Part shown: piece after piece, positions 20,464 to 28,740 of the stretch
Position numbering within the stretch: the first letter of the stretch is position 1
How the letters are laid out: each line of letters begins with the position of its first letter
Source of the DNA: an uncultured Erysipelotrichaceae bacterium
GTDB lineage: Bacteria; Bacillota_I; Bacilli_A; Erysipelotrichales; Erysipelotrichaceae
Length of the DNA stretch: 64,000 nucleotides
Direction: 5' to 3'
Assembly: GCA_947569705.1 (NCBI GenBank)
Contig: CANOSP010000008.1
Span: 17,477-81,476, forward strand
The notes under the pieces: model-generated
Databases searched by the model: none
The model's input: only the letters and a program-made list of their open reading frames with translations
Told to the model about the DNA's origin: nothing
Program-made: the position numbers and the translations under genes

Positions 20464-20490
20464 ATTATAACAGAATATTGCACTGCAATG
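20464..20490 (-). promoter_or_regulatory. GH84 promoter region with palindrome, related to the GH20 upstream motif
   Basis: The minus strand shows ATTGCAGTGCAAT (a perfect 6-bp palindrome around one base), then ATT, then TGTTATAAT with a consensus -10. Apart from a 2-nt length difference, the stretch from AGTGCAA to TTATAA matches the GH20 upstream motif at 9857-9875. Confidence 0.5.
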
Positions 20491-20497
20491 TTTTGAC

Positions 20498-20534
20498 AAA
20501 AAAATCGTTTTAACATCATAAGACATTAAAACGA
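20498..20534 (-). terminator. Intrinsic terminator downstream of the MATE operon
   Basis: Minus-strand stem TCGTTTTAA/TTAAAACGA (9 bp, perfect) followed by seven T. It sits between the small 72-aa gene and the GH84 promoter and insulates the latter. Confidence 0.75.
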
Positions 20535-20716
20535 CTTTATATTGAGCAATAATTTTTATATCTAATTTCTGATTATCGAAATAAACGCTATGCTTTAGAA
20601 CATTTAAAGTATAGTAAAACACTCTAAACACGATTAAATGCATTTTGATATGATTTAAAGTCAGCAGGGGAGATAATACAAAATATCTGTGTATCTCTCG
20701 TGCTCATTCAATACGA

Positions 20717-20935
20717 TTACATCACTCTGACTTCAAATTTCAAAATTTCATTCATCATTTCTGTATGAATTTGACCTTTTAATTCTTCATATAGCGTTTC
20801 ATTTTGCATTCTACACCGGCATAGATAAAAAATTTCGAAGGATCCATATAATATATAATCATAACAACGTCCGATGATACATGATGATTTTGCTGCTAAT
20901 TCCAAACTCTCTTTAATAGTTATAAATTTATACAT
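20717..20935 (-). CDS. Hypothetical 72-aa protein, translationally coupled to the MATE gene
   Basis: I do not recognise this family. The 72-aa product has mixed helical character, no signal peptide or membrane segment, and four cysteines clustered between positions 18 and 42 (including LCRCRM). Its ATG lies inside the last codons of the MATE gene (8-nt overlap), typical of translational coupling, and the terminator at 20498-20534 would end both. It could instead be a truncated remnant of a longer gene from the same acquired island. Confidence 0.45.
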   Translation of the reverse strand: MYKFITIKESLELAAKSSCIIGRCYDYILYGSFEIFYLCRCRMQNETLYEELKGQIHTEMMNEILKFEVRVM

Positions 20936-22271
20936 GGATATATTCTTTCTCTACGGGTAATCTTTTTGTGTATCGAATCATAGTAACAACAGCAAAAATC
21001 GCAACTAACACTTCTGTAAAAGGCATTGTAAGCCATAGATTGTTGTCATTTGTTAATGGCAGTATGAAAATCAAAATACCACTTATCACTAATCCTCTGG
21101 ATACCGAAACAATAAATGACGCTTTCGGCTTTAATAATGCCTGAAAATAATAAGTAGAAAATATATTTATCGGCAACAAAAGAAATGAAAGCCCATAGCA
21201 CCTTATTATTGCCGGAGCTATTTTCAAAATATCTTTCGTCGGTGTCATAAATATTCGTACAAACATATTCGGAACTAACAGTGATAACAACGTCCACAAA
21301 AGGCTAAAAAACATTACTGAATAGATTGAATATTTCAATGTTTCTTTTATTCTGTTGCCAAATTTCGCACCATAATTAACAGATATAATAGGTTGCGAAG
21401 CCTGCCCTACACTATAAGCACAACATTGAACGAAAGTACTGACATTTACAATAATCCCATAAACAGAAAGGGCATTTGTACCAAGGTATTTCATGATCTG
21501 TCTGTTGAATAAAATTGTTAAAATCCCCATGGCAACATCAATAAAGAATGTTGAAAAACCTGTGATGGATATTTCTATTAATTTATGAAATACTTTGGTT
21601 GGCTTTACCAAAGCTAAGGAATTTCTTTTCGTTCCAAAATGTATTAGCATAACAATACATGATATGATTGAACCGATAGCAGTTGCTAAGCCGGCCCCGA
21701 AAATTCCCATATCAAGAACGAAAACAAAAATATAGTCGCCAAATATATTAAATATTCCGCCAAATAAAACACCAACAGTTGCAAGTGTCGGGTTTTTGTC
21801 ATTTCTCAAAAAAGCAGCCAACATTTGAACGAACAAAAAGCATGGAACTACAAATTTTATTGGAATAATATAAGTTTCAGCCAGAGATAATAACCTTTCT
21901 TCTGCACCGAAAAATATCAGTAATTCTCTATCAAAACATACAATGACTATCCATGTAATGATAGATAAGATAATTGCACCCATTACCGCAGCCGAAAAAT
22001 ATTCATTCTCGTTTTCAGTTTTTTTATCTGCTTTTCCCTTTAATGTACTGAAAATAACAGAACCGCCAATTCCCATAAGCAGACCTAAACTAAATATGAT
22101 ATTCCAAATAGGTGCTACAACCGCAAGTGCTGCTGTTCCGTCCGGACCATGATATTTCCCTACCATAGCCATATCTACGATAGAATAAACAGAAGTAATT
22201 AACGCACTTCCAAATGCAGCAGCCAAATACTTAAAATAGAGTGGTCGGATTTCTCCATGTAAGAAATTCAT
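20928..22271 (-). CDS. MATE-family multidrug efflux transporter
   Basis: 447 aa with about 12 membrane segments; a Na+ or H+-coupled exporter of drugs or metabolites in the cytoplasmic membrane. Seen: the N-terminal FGSALITSVYSIVDMAMVGK, GPDGTAALAVVAPI and GIGGSVIFS stretches typical of MATE proteins, with an internal second half starting about residue 230. The frame opens further upstream (22349), but ATG 22271 follows GGAGAG at normal spacing and starts at MNFLHGEI, as family members do; the extra codons lie inside an attenuator hairpin. It is slightly more AT-rich than its neighbours and sits next to an integrase remnant, so acquisition by transfer is likely. Substrate unknown. Confidence 0.88.
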   Translation of the reverse strand: MNFLHGEIRPLYFKYLAAAFGSALITSVYSIVDMAMVGKYHGPDGTAALAVVAPIWNIIFSLGLLMGIGGSVIFSTLKGKADKKTENENEYFSAAVMGAIILSIITWIVIVCFDRELLIFFGAEERLLSLAETYIIPIKFVVPCFLFVQMLAAFLRNDKNPTLATVGVLFGGIFNIFGDYIFVFVLDMGIFGAGLATAIGSIISCIVMLIHFGTKRNSLALVKPTKVFHKLIEISITGFSTFFIDVAMGILTILFNRQIMKYLGTNALSVYGIIVNVSTFVQCCAYSVGQASQPIISVNYGAKFGNRIKETLKYSIYSVMFFSLLWTLLSLLVPNMFVRIFMTPTKDILKIAPAIIRCYGLSFLLLPINIFSTYYFQALLKPKASFIVSVSRGLVISGILIFILPLTNDNNLWLTMPFTEVLVAIFAVVTMIRYTKRLPVEKEYIHV

Positions 22272-22290
22272 ATTGCTTCTCTCCTTTTCC

Positions 22291-22343
22291 AAAAAAATAG
22301 CTGGACAAGAAACAGATATTTCAATCTGTCGCCTTGTCCAGCT
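22291..22343 (-). terminator. Attenuator-like intrinsic terminator in the MATE leader
   Basis: On the minus strand AGCTGGACAAG pairs perfectly with CTTGTCCAGCT, with an inner ACAGAT/ATCTGT hairpin, followed by seven T. It lies between the promoter (22386-22413) and the MATE ribosome-binding site, so transcription must read through it to reach the gene. A short in-frame leader (ATG ATG AGC TGG ACA...) runs across the 5' arm. Confidence 0.8.
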
Positions 22344-22385
22344 CATCATTTCTTATATGAATGATTTGCCCTCCGTGCAGTTCTT

Positions 22386-22413
22386 ATTATAACAAAGTAG
22401 TATTGAATGTCAA
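22386..22413 (-). promoter_or_regulatory. Consensus sigma-A promoter of the MATE gene
   Basis: TTGACA (22408-22413) and TATAAT (22386-22391) on the minus strand with a 16-bp spacer: both hexamers are perfect consensus. The leader is about 100 nt long and contains the attenuator-like hairpin. Confidence 0.8.
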
Positions 22414-22737
22414 GATTAAATATACTTTTTTAAAACATTTTGTGCTCTCTATATACAGTTGTCCTTATTATCTTAGCAGTATCTACTCACAAGAGGAAAA
22501 AGGCTGCTCGTTCTCATCATTTCTCGTAACAATTGAATAAGCACATTAGAATGAAATACAAAAGCATTCAAAAGGTAAATTCTACCTGATTAAACTTATA
22601 GATATTAATATCTTTTGAAATGGTGCTTGTTAAAAGACAAAGCATCATAGAACTGCCGGCACACCTGCGAGTCTTGTGTGTGCTATGATGATCAAAAATC
22701 ATATCAAGGCTTTTCAACAAGGAAAGGAGCAGACATC
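22414..22737. other. Non-coding island sequence upstream of the integrase remnant
   Basis: No intact gene. It contains a GCACAC...GTGTGTGC hairpin around 22660-22695 and GGAAAGGAG ahead of the integrase remnant, i.e. what looks like the old leader of the integrase gene. I could not identify an excisionase or an attachment-site repeat. Confidence 0.4.
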
Positions 22738-23362
22738 ATGAAAGAAAAAAGACAGAAAATCTTTATTTAAATATGTGGACACATTTGAAAACGTCAAATA
22801 TGGGTGTGCTTAGATTGACATCTACCGGAAAACGAGAAAAAAACTTTTGATTTCAAATTGAATGATATCATAGAAAATGAAACCAAAGAAAAAGTCGCAT
22901 TGACAGAGGATCAGGAGCAAGCCTTACTGTCATTCATCAAAATGGATGACGTATTTCACGTATTATGATGATCTACTGATACGGTTAAAGTCAGAACTTC
23001 TATCTCCGCCCTGTTCGGACTGACAGTAGCCGATATTGATTTCAAGAATGAAGCTATGATTATTGACCACCAGTTAAAAAAGTACAGGTAACAGAATACA
23101 ATCGGCAATCCTAAAATTGCGATTGATTATGGCACTTTATTTTTTAGTACTGTACTACAACAAGAGCCATAAGGACAATCGCTTGCCACATAACACGCCA
23201 CACACGCAGCGCCAGACATCCTGCACAAGGGCGGCAAGTAAGCTTAAGGAAGCCGGAAAAGATTCAGTATATCATTGGATATTAAATATTAGTATCACAA
23301 TGATTCAGACGCTCATGCGTTCATAGATGCCACAAAATCAGAGGTTCAACATCTTATTGTGT
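22738..23362 (+). pseudogene. Decayed Tn916/Tn1549-type tyrosine-recombinase (integrase) gene
   Basis: Pieces of a conjugative-transposon integrase appear in order but in different frames with many stops: an N-terminal KSLFKYVDTFENVKY piece (22762 on); after an apparent deletion, FDFKLNDIIENETKEKVALT and EDQEQALLSFIKMD; YYDDLLIRLK; LTVADIDFKNEAMIIDHQL; and finally LPHNTPHTQRQTSCT, which matches the LPHITPHSLRHTFCT block (catalytic Arg/His region) of Tn916-like integrases, followed by FIDATKSEVQHL. Key residues are changed and the frame is broken several times, so it cannot be functional. It marks an old integration of a mobile element beside the MATE pump. Confidence 0.8.
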
Positions 23363-23504
23363 AATTGCATTTACACAATTGATAGGAGAAAAATAAGAAA
23401 ACAGGTCCGACAGTGAGGCTTTCCGCAAATATAAAGTACCCGTAAATCCGATAAAATAAGGCTTTGTGAAGATATAAAAAGATATTTAAAAAGACATATA
23501 TGAT

Positions 23505-26500
23505 TTAAAACAAATCACCGAATAAACTCATTTGATTTTCATCCTGCATTCCCTTTAAAACATTCATGGAATCAAGTTTTTTCACAAGCGTTTGACTGAG
23601 TGCCGTACGCATTTGTAAATCTTCTTTGGATAAAAATGCGCCGTTTTTACGTGCTTCACTGATCGTGACCGCAACCGATTCACCCAAGCCGTCAATACTG
23701 GTAAAGGGCGGAATCAACACATTTTTATCGTTTTCATCGGGAATGAAATCCGTCGCATGGGAACGCATTATATCAATATTGGCAAAGCGATAGCCGCGCA
23801 GCACCATCTCTAAAGCAAGCTCTAAAGTATTGTAAATATCTCGATCTTTCTTGGTCACATCATTTTTTAACTGCGGATCGTTGATGCGGCGATTGATGTC
23901 ATTCATCTTTTCTCTGATTGCCGCTTCCCCTCGAATCATTGTTTCAATATCATACGCATCACAGCGAATCGAGAAAAACATCGCATAATAATAAATCGGA
24001 TGATGTACCTTAAACCATGCGATGCGAATTGCCATCATCACATAAGCAACCGCATGTGCTTTTGGGAACATATACTTGATTTTCTTACAGGATTCGATAT
24101 ACCAATCCTCAACACCGTTCTCCTTCATTTCCGGAATCCATTCTTCCTTTAATCCTTTTCCTTTACGAACGGATTCCATAATCGTAAAGGCAAGCTTCGG
24201 CTTTAATCCCTTATGAAGCAGATAGACCATAATATCATCACGACAACCGATTACGCTTTTCAAGGTACAGATGCCCTCATCAATCAAATCTTTCGCATTG
24301 CCGAGCCATACATCGGTACCGTGACTCAATCCGGAAATTTTCAGTAATTCATCAAAGGTAGTCGGATGCGTCAGCTTCAAAATTCCGCGCACAAACGGTG
24401 TGCCGAATTCCGGTAAGCCGGCCGCTCCGGTTTCTTCGGTATTTTTCGTGGTATCGATCATTAATGCGTCAACACCGGAGAAGATACTCATCGTAGCCGG
24501 ATCGTTCATCGGAATTGTTGTCACATCAATACCGCTTAAATGCTCCAACATTTTCATCGCGGTCGGATCGACATGACCCAAGATATCAAACTTCAATACA
24601 TTATCATGAATCTGATGGAAGTCAAAGTGTGTGGTTTTCCATTCCGCGAAGGGGTTGTTGGCAGGATATTGAACCGGCGTAAAATCATGCACGTCCAAAT
24701 CCAGCGGAACGACGATAATGCCGCCCGGATGCTGACCGGTCGTACGTTTAACACCCTCGCAGCCCTTCGCCAAACGCAGTTCCTGCGCTCTTCTTACCGT
24801 GCCTTCTAAGCCCATTTCTTCTTCAAAGCCTTTAACATATCCGAAGGCGGTTTCCTTCGCTACGGTACCGATCGTACCGGCACGAAACACATGATCCTCA
24901 CCGAATACCTCTTTGGTGTAGGCGTGCGCATTCGGCTGATAATCACCGGAGAAGTTCAAGTCAATATCAGGGACCTTGTCGCCCTCAAATCCGAGAAAGG
25001 TTTCAAACGGAATATCATGTCCGTCACCGCGGATGATCTCCCCGCAGTTCGGGCATTTTTTATCCGGTAAATCAAAGCCGTTAGGGACACTGCCGTCCGT
25101 AAAGAATTCCACATAATGACATTTCGGACACACATAATGCGGTGCCAGCGGATTTACCTCGGTAATACCGGACATCGTTGCGACAAAGGAAGAACCGACC
25201 GAACCACGGGAACCGACCAAATAACCGTCATCGTTGCTTTTCTTTACTAAGAGATGCGAAATATAATAAACGACATAAAAGCCGTGACCGATAATGGAAG
25301 CCAATTCCTTTTCCAATCGCTGTTCAACGATTTCCGGAAGCTTTTCACCGTATTTCTCATGTGCCGTTTCATAACAAATATCACGCAGTTTTTGATCGGA
25401 GCCTTCCATATCCGGCGGATACAGACGATCCTTAACCGGCAAAACCAAGCCGATCTGATCCTTGATTTTATTTGTATTTTCAATAACGAATTCATGCGCG
25501 CGATCCGTCCATTCGAATGCCGCAAGCATTTCTTCCGTCGTATAAAAATGCTGATCGGGTGCTTGAAAGCGACGACGTTTTTCACTGTTATAAATATACA
25601 GCGGATGACGGACACCGCCGATTGCCTGTGAATTAATATAAATATCACGAATCTGTTTCTGCTTCGGATGTACATAATGACAATCACCGGTTGCGACAAT
25701 TACTTTACCCAAACGATCGGCTGCCGTAATGATTGCCGATAAGATTTCCTTTAAGCGCTCTTGACTGCCGATAGAATCACGCTCGACCAAATGACGATAA
25801 TTCTCCAACGGCTGAATCTCAATATAATCATAGAAACGCATCACTTCTAACAGTTGTTCCTCACCGCGCGTATGCGCCATATCGAAAACCTCGCCGTTAA
25901 GACTTCCCGAACCGATCAATAAATTGCCGTTCAAGCGGCGCTTTTCTATTTCCTGACGCAAAATACGCGGTTCCGCAACGACATTATTCGTATTCTTCGC
26001 ATTATAGGACAAATATTTTGTATGCGACAGCGTCACAAGCTCAAACAGTTCCTTTAAGCCTGCCATGTTCTTTGCCATAACCACGACACTTTTTTTACGC
26101 ACTTTTTTGAAACAGGAAGAATCCTGCATATTCTGAAGATCATACAAGGTTTCAATATGCTTTAAATCATTTAACATATTTAAAAAGGTAAGTGCCAATA
26201 CCTCCGCATCATAGTCGGCACGATGGGCAACCTCTTCATCATAGCGAATTCCGTAGCTTCGAGCAATTTGACCGAGACGATAGCCCTTACGATCACTTTG
26301 CAGTGAGCGTGCCAAATCTAATGTATCGATCACCGGGTTGCTTAACGGTTCACGATTTGCACGTATTAAGCTGTCATTTAAAAAGTTATAGTCAAAGTCC
26401 GCATTATGTGCAACTAAAATACTGTCACCGATAAAATCAAGCAGTTCATCCACACACTCGGCAAACGGTTTGGCATCCTTTACATGCTCATTGGTAATCC

Positions 26501-27884
26501 CGGTCAGCTCCGTGGTAAACGCACTCAACTCCACCGGCGGTTTAATAAACATCTGCAATGATTTCACACAGGAGCGATCCTTGACAATTTGCGCACCAAA
26601 TTCAATAATATGATCAAAACGTGAGGATAAACCGGTCGTTTCCAAGTCGAATACACAATAGGTTCCTTTTTCTAAAATCGTATCATTCGCATTGCGAACA
26701 ATATGCAGATAAGGATCCACCATATTAAACTCAACACCGTAAATCATTTTAAACGGATGATCGGGATCTCGCTTCTTATTGATTGCCGCCACCGCTGCCT
26801 GTGCCTTAGGAAAAGCCTGCGCAACCATATGATCACTGATCGCAATCGCATCCATTCCCCAGCTGTTCGCTGTTTCGATAAATTCCTCAATATCACAGAC
26901 ACCGTCCATTTCGGATAATTTCGTATGAACATGCAGCTCAACACGCTTTTCCTCGGCATGATCCTGACGTTTCACCTCGGCGATTTCTTCGGTATGATGG
27001 GGTTCAAATACATATTCACGCGCATATGTATCATAAACGACATCCCCATATGCAATAAGCATTTCTCCCTTATGAATACCGGGCAGTGTCTCTGCTTGTT
27101 TTTGGCTTAAAAAGCGCTTCATAATCATCGCATCGTCATCATCACAGATCCAATAATTTTGTATGATATATTGCTTATCGGGATTTTTCTTAGAGCGAAC
27201 TTCACGTTCCTCCGCATCAAAGATTTTTCCGCAAATACTGACAGAAGTCATTTCACTTTGAATTTGACTGATAGAAACACGCTGATATTGATCCAACGGT
27301 TTTAATTTCTTATTGACTGACGCTCGTTTTTTAGGTCTTTGTACATCCGGCACAGCTTCTTCATTTGCTTTTTTTACAGAAATTGTCTTTACTGCCGGAA
27401 CACTTGTTTCCTTTACGGTCGGCTTCGCTTCCTTCACCAAAATATTCAGCTGAAATCCGCATTCGCGTAAAAATGCCACTAACAAATGCTTGTTTTGAAT
27501 CGCCTGATCGCGCTGTGCTTCTTCAAAGATCCGATAGACAATATAAGTATCCTCTAATGACGGCATTATATCGGTAAAAACAGCGCTGTTTGAATGCAGT
27601 GAGACATAGTGCTTAATATAATCAAATACCTCAAAGATATTGGTATCCGTATGCTCACAGATAATTTGACACTGCACTTCACAGCGAACAAACTTTTTAA
27701 AACGCATAAGAAAACGATCCCATATCTCATAGGGCAGCACTCTCAACAAACGCACGGAAAGCTCCAGCACATTGCTGGCCTTGCGATAGTGCGGGGTCAC
27801 GGTAAAGGCGGCACCCTCAAAATAAGCGCGTTCCGCTTCATCCGTTCCGATCTTTTCCAATACCTCTGTCAGCTTTAGTTCCAT
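23505..27884 (-). CDS. polC: DNA polymerase III alpha subunit, Gram-positive type (PolC)
   Basis: 1459 aa, the normal length for PolC, the replicative polymerase of low-GC Gram-positives with built-in proofreading. Seen: N-terminal domains and OB fold (about 1-310); PHP domain from about 314 (ELHVHTKLSEMDG); an inserted DEDDh 3'-5' exonuclease about 411-575 (VFDLETTGLSS, VAHNADFDYNFL, HRADYDAEV); a zinc motif C919-x-x-C922...C944-x-x-C947; polymerase catalytic aspartates in VPDIDLNFSGD (D973, D975); and a C-terminal helix-hairpin-helix region. The start is ATG 27884 with GAGGTAG upstream. It appears to be transcribed alone: a terminator of the upstream operon lies at 27935-27973. No clear terminator was seen after its stop. 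Confidence 0.97.
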   Translation of the reverse strand: MELKLTEVLEKIGTDEAERAYFEGAAFTVTPHYRKASNVLELSVRLLRVLPYEIWDRFLMRFKKFVRCEVQCQIICEHTDTNIFEVFDYIKHYVSLHSNSAVFTDIMPSLEDTYIVYRIFEEAQRDQAIQNKHLLVAFLRECGFQLNILVKEAKPTVKETSVPAVKTISVKKANEEAVPDVQRPKKRASVNKKLKPLDQYQRVSISQIQSEMTSVSICGKIFDAEEREVRSKKNPDKQYIIQNYWICDDDDAMIMKRFLSQKQAETLPGIHKGEMLIAYGDVVYDTYAREYVFEPHHTEEIAEVKRQDHAEEKRVELHVHTKLSEMDGVCDIEEFIETANSWGMDAIAISDHMVAQAFPKAQAAVAAINKKRDPDHPFKMIYGVEFNMVDPYLHIVRNANDTILEKGTYCVFDLETTGLSSRFDHIIEFGAQIVKDRSCVKSLQMFIKPPVELSAFTTELTGITNEHVKDAKPFAECVDELLDFIGDSILVAHNADFDYNFLNDSLIRANREPLSNPVIDTLDLARSLQSDRKGYRLGQIARSYGIRYDEEVAHRADYDAEVLALTFLNMLNDLKHIETLYDLQNMQDSSCFKKVRKKSVVVMAKNMAGLKELFELVTLSHTKYLSYNAKNTNNVVAEPRILRQEIEKRRLNGNLLIGSGSLNGEVFDMAHTRGEEQLLEVMRFYDYIEIQPLENYRHLVERDSIGSQERLKEILSAIITAADRLGKVIVATGDCHYVHPKQKQIRDIYINSQAIGGVRHPLYIYNSEKRRRFQAPDQHFYTTEEMLAAFEWTDRAHEFVIENTNKIKDQIGLVLPVKDRLYPPDMEGSDQKLRDICYETAHEKYGEKLPEIVEQRLEKELASIIGHGFYVVYYISHLLVKKSNDDGYLVGSRGSVGSSFVATMSGITEVNPLAPHYVCPKCHYVEFFTDGSVPNGFDLPDKKCPNCGEIIRGDGHDIPFETFLGFEGDKVPDIDLNFSGDYQPNAHAYTKEVFGEDHVFRAGTIGTVAKETAFGYVKGFEEEMGLEGTVRRAQELRLAKGCEGVKRTTGQHPGGIIVVPLDLDVHDFTPVQYPANNPFAEWKTTHFDFHQIHDNVLKFDILGHVDPTAMKMLEHLSGIDVTTIPMNDPATMSIFSGVDALMIDTTKNTEETGAAGLPEFGTPFVRGILKLTHPTTFDELLKISGLSHGTDVWLGNAKDLIDEGICTLKSVIGCRDDIMVYLLHKGLKPKLAFTIMESVRKGKGLKEEWIPEMKENGVEDWYIESCKKIKYMFPKAHAVAYVMMAIRIAWFKVHHPIYYYAMFFSIRCDAYDIETMIRGEAAIREKMNDINRRINDPQLKNDVTKKDRDIYNTLELALEMVLRGYRFANIDIMRSHATDFIPDENDKNVLIPPFTSIDGLGESVAVTISEARKNGAFLSKEDLQMRTALSQTLVKKLDSMNVLKGMQDENQMSLFGDLF

Positions 27885-27934
27885 AGCGCTACCTCGTTTC
27901 TTGTCTACGCATCATTTTACCATAATTTTACCCT

Positions 27935-27973
27935 TAAAAAAAGAAAGAAGCTTGATTTTAAGCAAGTTCTTTC
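27935..27973 (-). terminator. Intrinsic terminator of the ceramidase-like/SIS operon
   Basis: Minus-strand stem GAAAGAA-CTTG with CAAG-C-TTCTTTC (one bulged base) followed by seven T, just after the SIS gene. Confidence 0.85.
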
Positions 27974-28007
27974 TCAATGATTAATCGGATGTTTAATCGT
28001 TATATAA

Positions 28008-28739
28008 TTATTTCCAATAGCCGTAATATTTATCATATAAAGCTTCGTTATATTCATCGGCACCGTCGACATTGGAGCTTTTAAAAATCGGCGGATTTTC
28101 ACCTGCTTCTACCAGTTGGTGAATCACCTGTGTAATTAAAGCTTGGGCGAGGGCGATTCCGATACAGTCGCTGGTTGCGCCGATCGGTGTATCCAGTCCG
28201 TCGATCGTATAGCCGGCATCGCCTTTGGGTGAGCCGTTATCCAATACCACATCGGCAAGTTCAAATAACCGCTTACCGCAGGAATGACGGGAAGCCGTTG
28301 CGCTTGAATGCGCCAAAGAGGTCATCGCAATCACACGGCAACCGACTTTTTTGGCTTCTAATGCCATCTCAACCGGCACCGGATTGCGCCCCGAATTACT
28401 GATAATTAAAATCGTATCTTTTGCCTCGATCTTATACAGCTTGACCATCGCTGCCGCATAGCCTTCCAAACGCTCCAGCATCGTACTTTTATTCGTCATT
28501 TCATGAAGCATCAGCTCAGGGGGCAGAATTGCCTTCACATAAGCCAAGCCGCCGGCACGCACATAAAGCTCTTCCGCAATCATATGGGAATGACCCGAAC
28601 CGAACACATAGAAGCGTCCGCCTGCCTTACAGCTTTCACTGACGAAATCAGCTGCCTGCATCAGTGCCTGTTCCTGTGATTCACTGACTTCTTTCAGTTT
28701 ATTTTGTACAAAGTTCAAATAATCTTTTACTACATTCAT
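28008..28739 (-). CDS. SIS-domain protein (UPF0309 type), probable sugar-phosphate isomerase/binding protein
   Basis: 244 aa. One SIS (sugar isomerase) domain: FYVFGSGHSHMIAEELYVR, then IISNSGRNPVPVEMALEAK with the Ser-rich phosphosugar loop, and a C-terminal helical part (IFKSSNVDGADEYN). The FGSGHSHM...RAGG...ERLEGYA pattern is that of the UPF0309 family, whose substrate is undefined. The start is ATG 28739 (GGAGAGAG upstream), 1 nt after the stop of the ceramidase-like gene; the longer frame from 28772 would run back into that gene. Co-transcription and the GntR regulator upstream suggest a shared catabolic pathway for an amino-sugar or N-acyl compound (inference). Confidence 0.85.
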   Translation of the reverse strand: MNVVKDYLNFVQNKLKEVSESQEQALMQAADFVSESCKAGGRFYVFGSGHSHMIAEELYVRAGGLAYVKAILPPELMLHEMTNKSTMLERLEGYAAAMVKLYKIEAKDTILIISNSGRNPVPVEMALEAKKVGCRVIAMTSLAHSSATASRHSCGKRLFELADVVLDNGSPKGDAGYTIDGLDTPIGATSDCIGIALAQALITQVIHQLVEAGENPPIFKSSNVDGADEYNEALYDKYYGYWK

Positions 28740-28740
28740 T

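Noticed and set aside
22272..22349. Upstream extension of the MATE protein (start at 22349)
   Set aside because: The extra 26 codons lie in the hairpin leader and lack a well-spaced ribosome-binding site; family members start near MNFLHGEI.
23117..23326. 69-codon plus-strand frame as a separate small gene
   Set aside because: It contains the degraded LPHxTPHxxR block of the integrase and belongs to that pseudogene.
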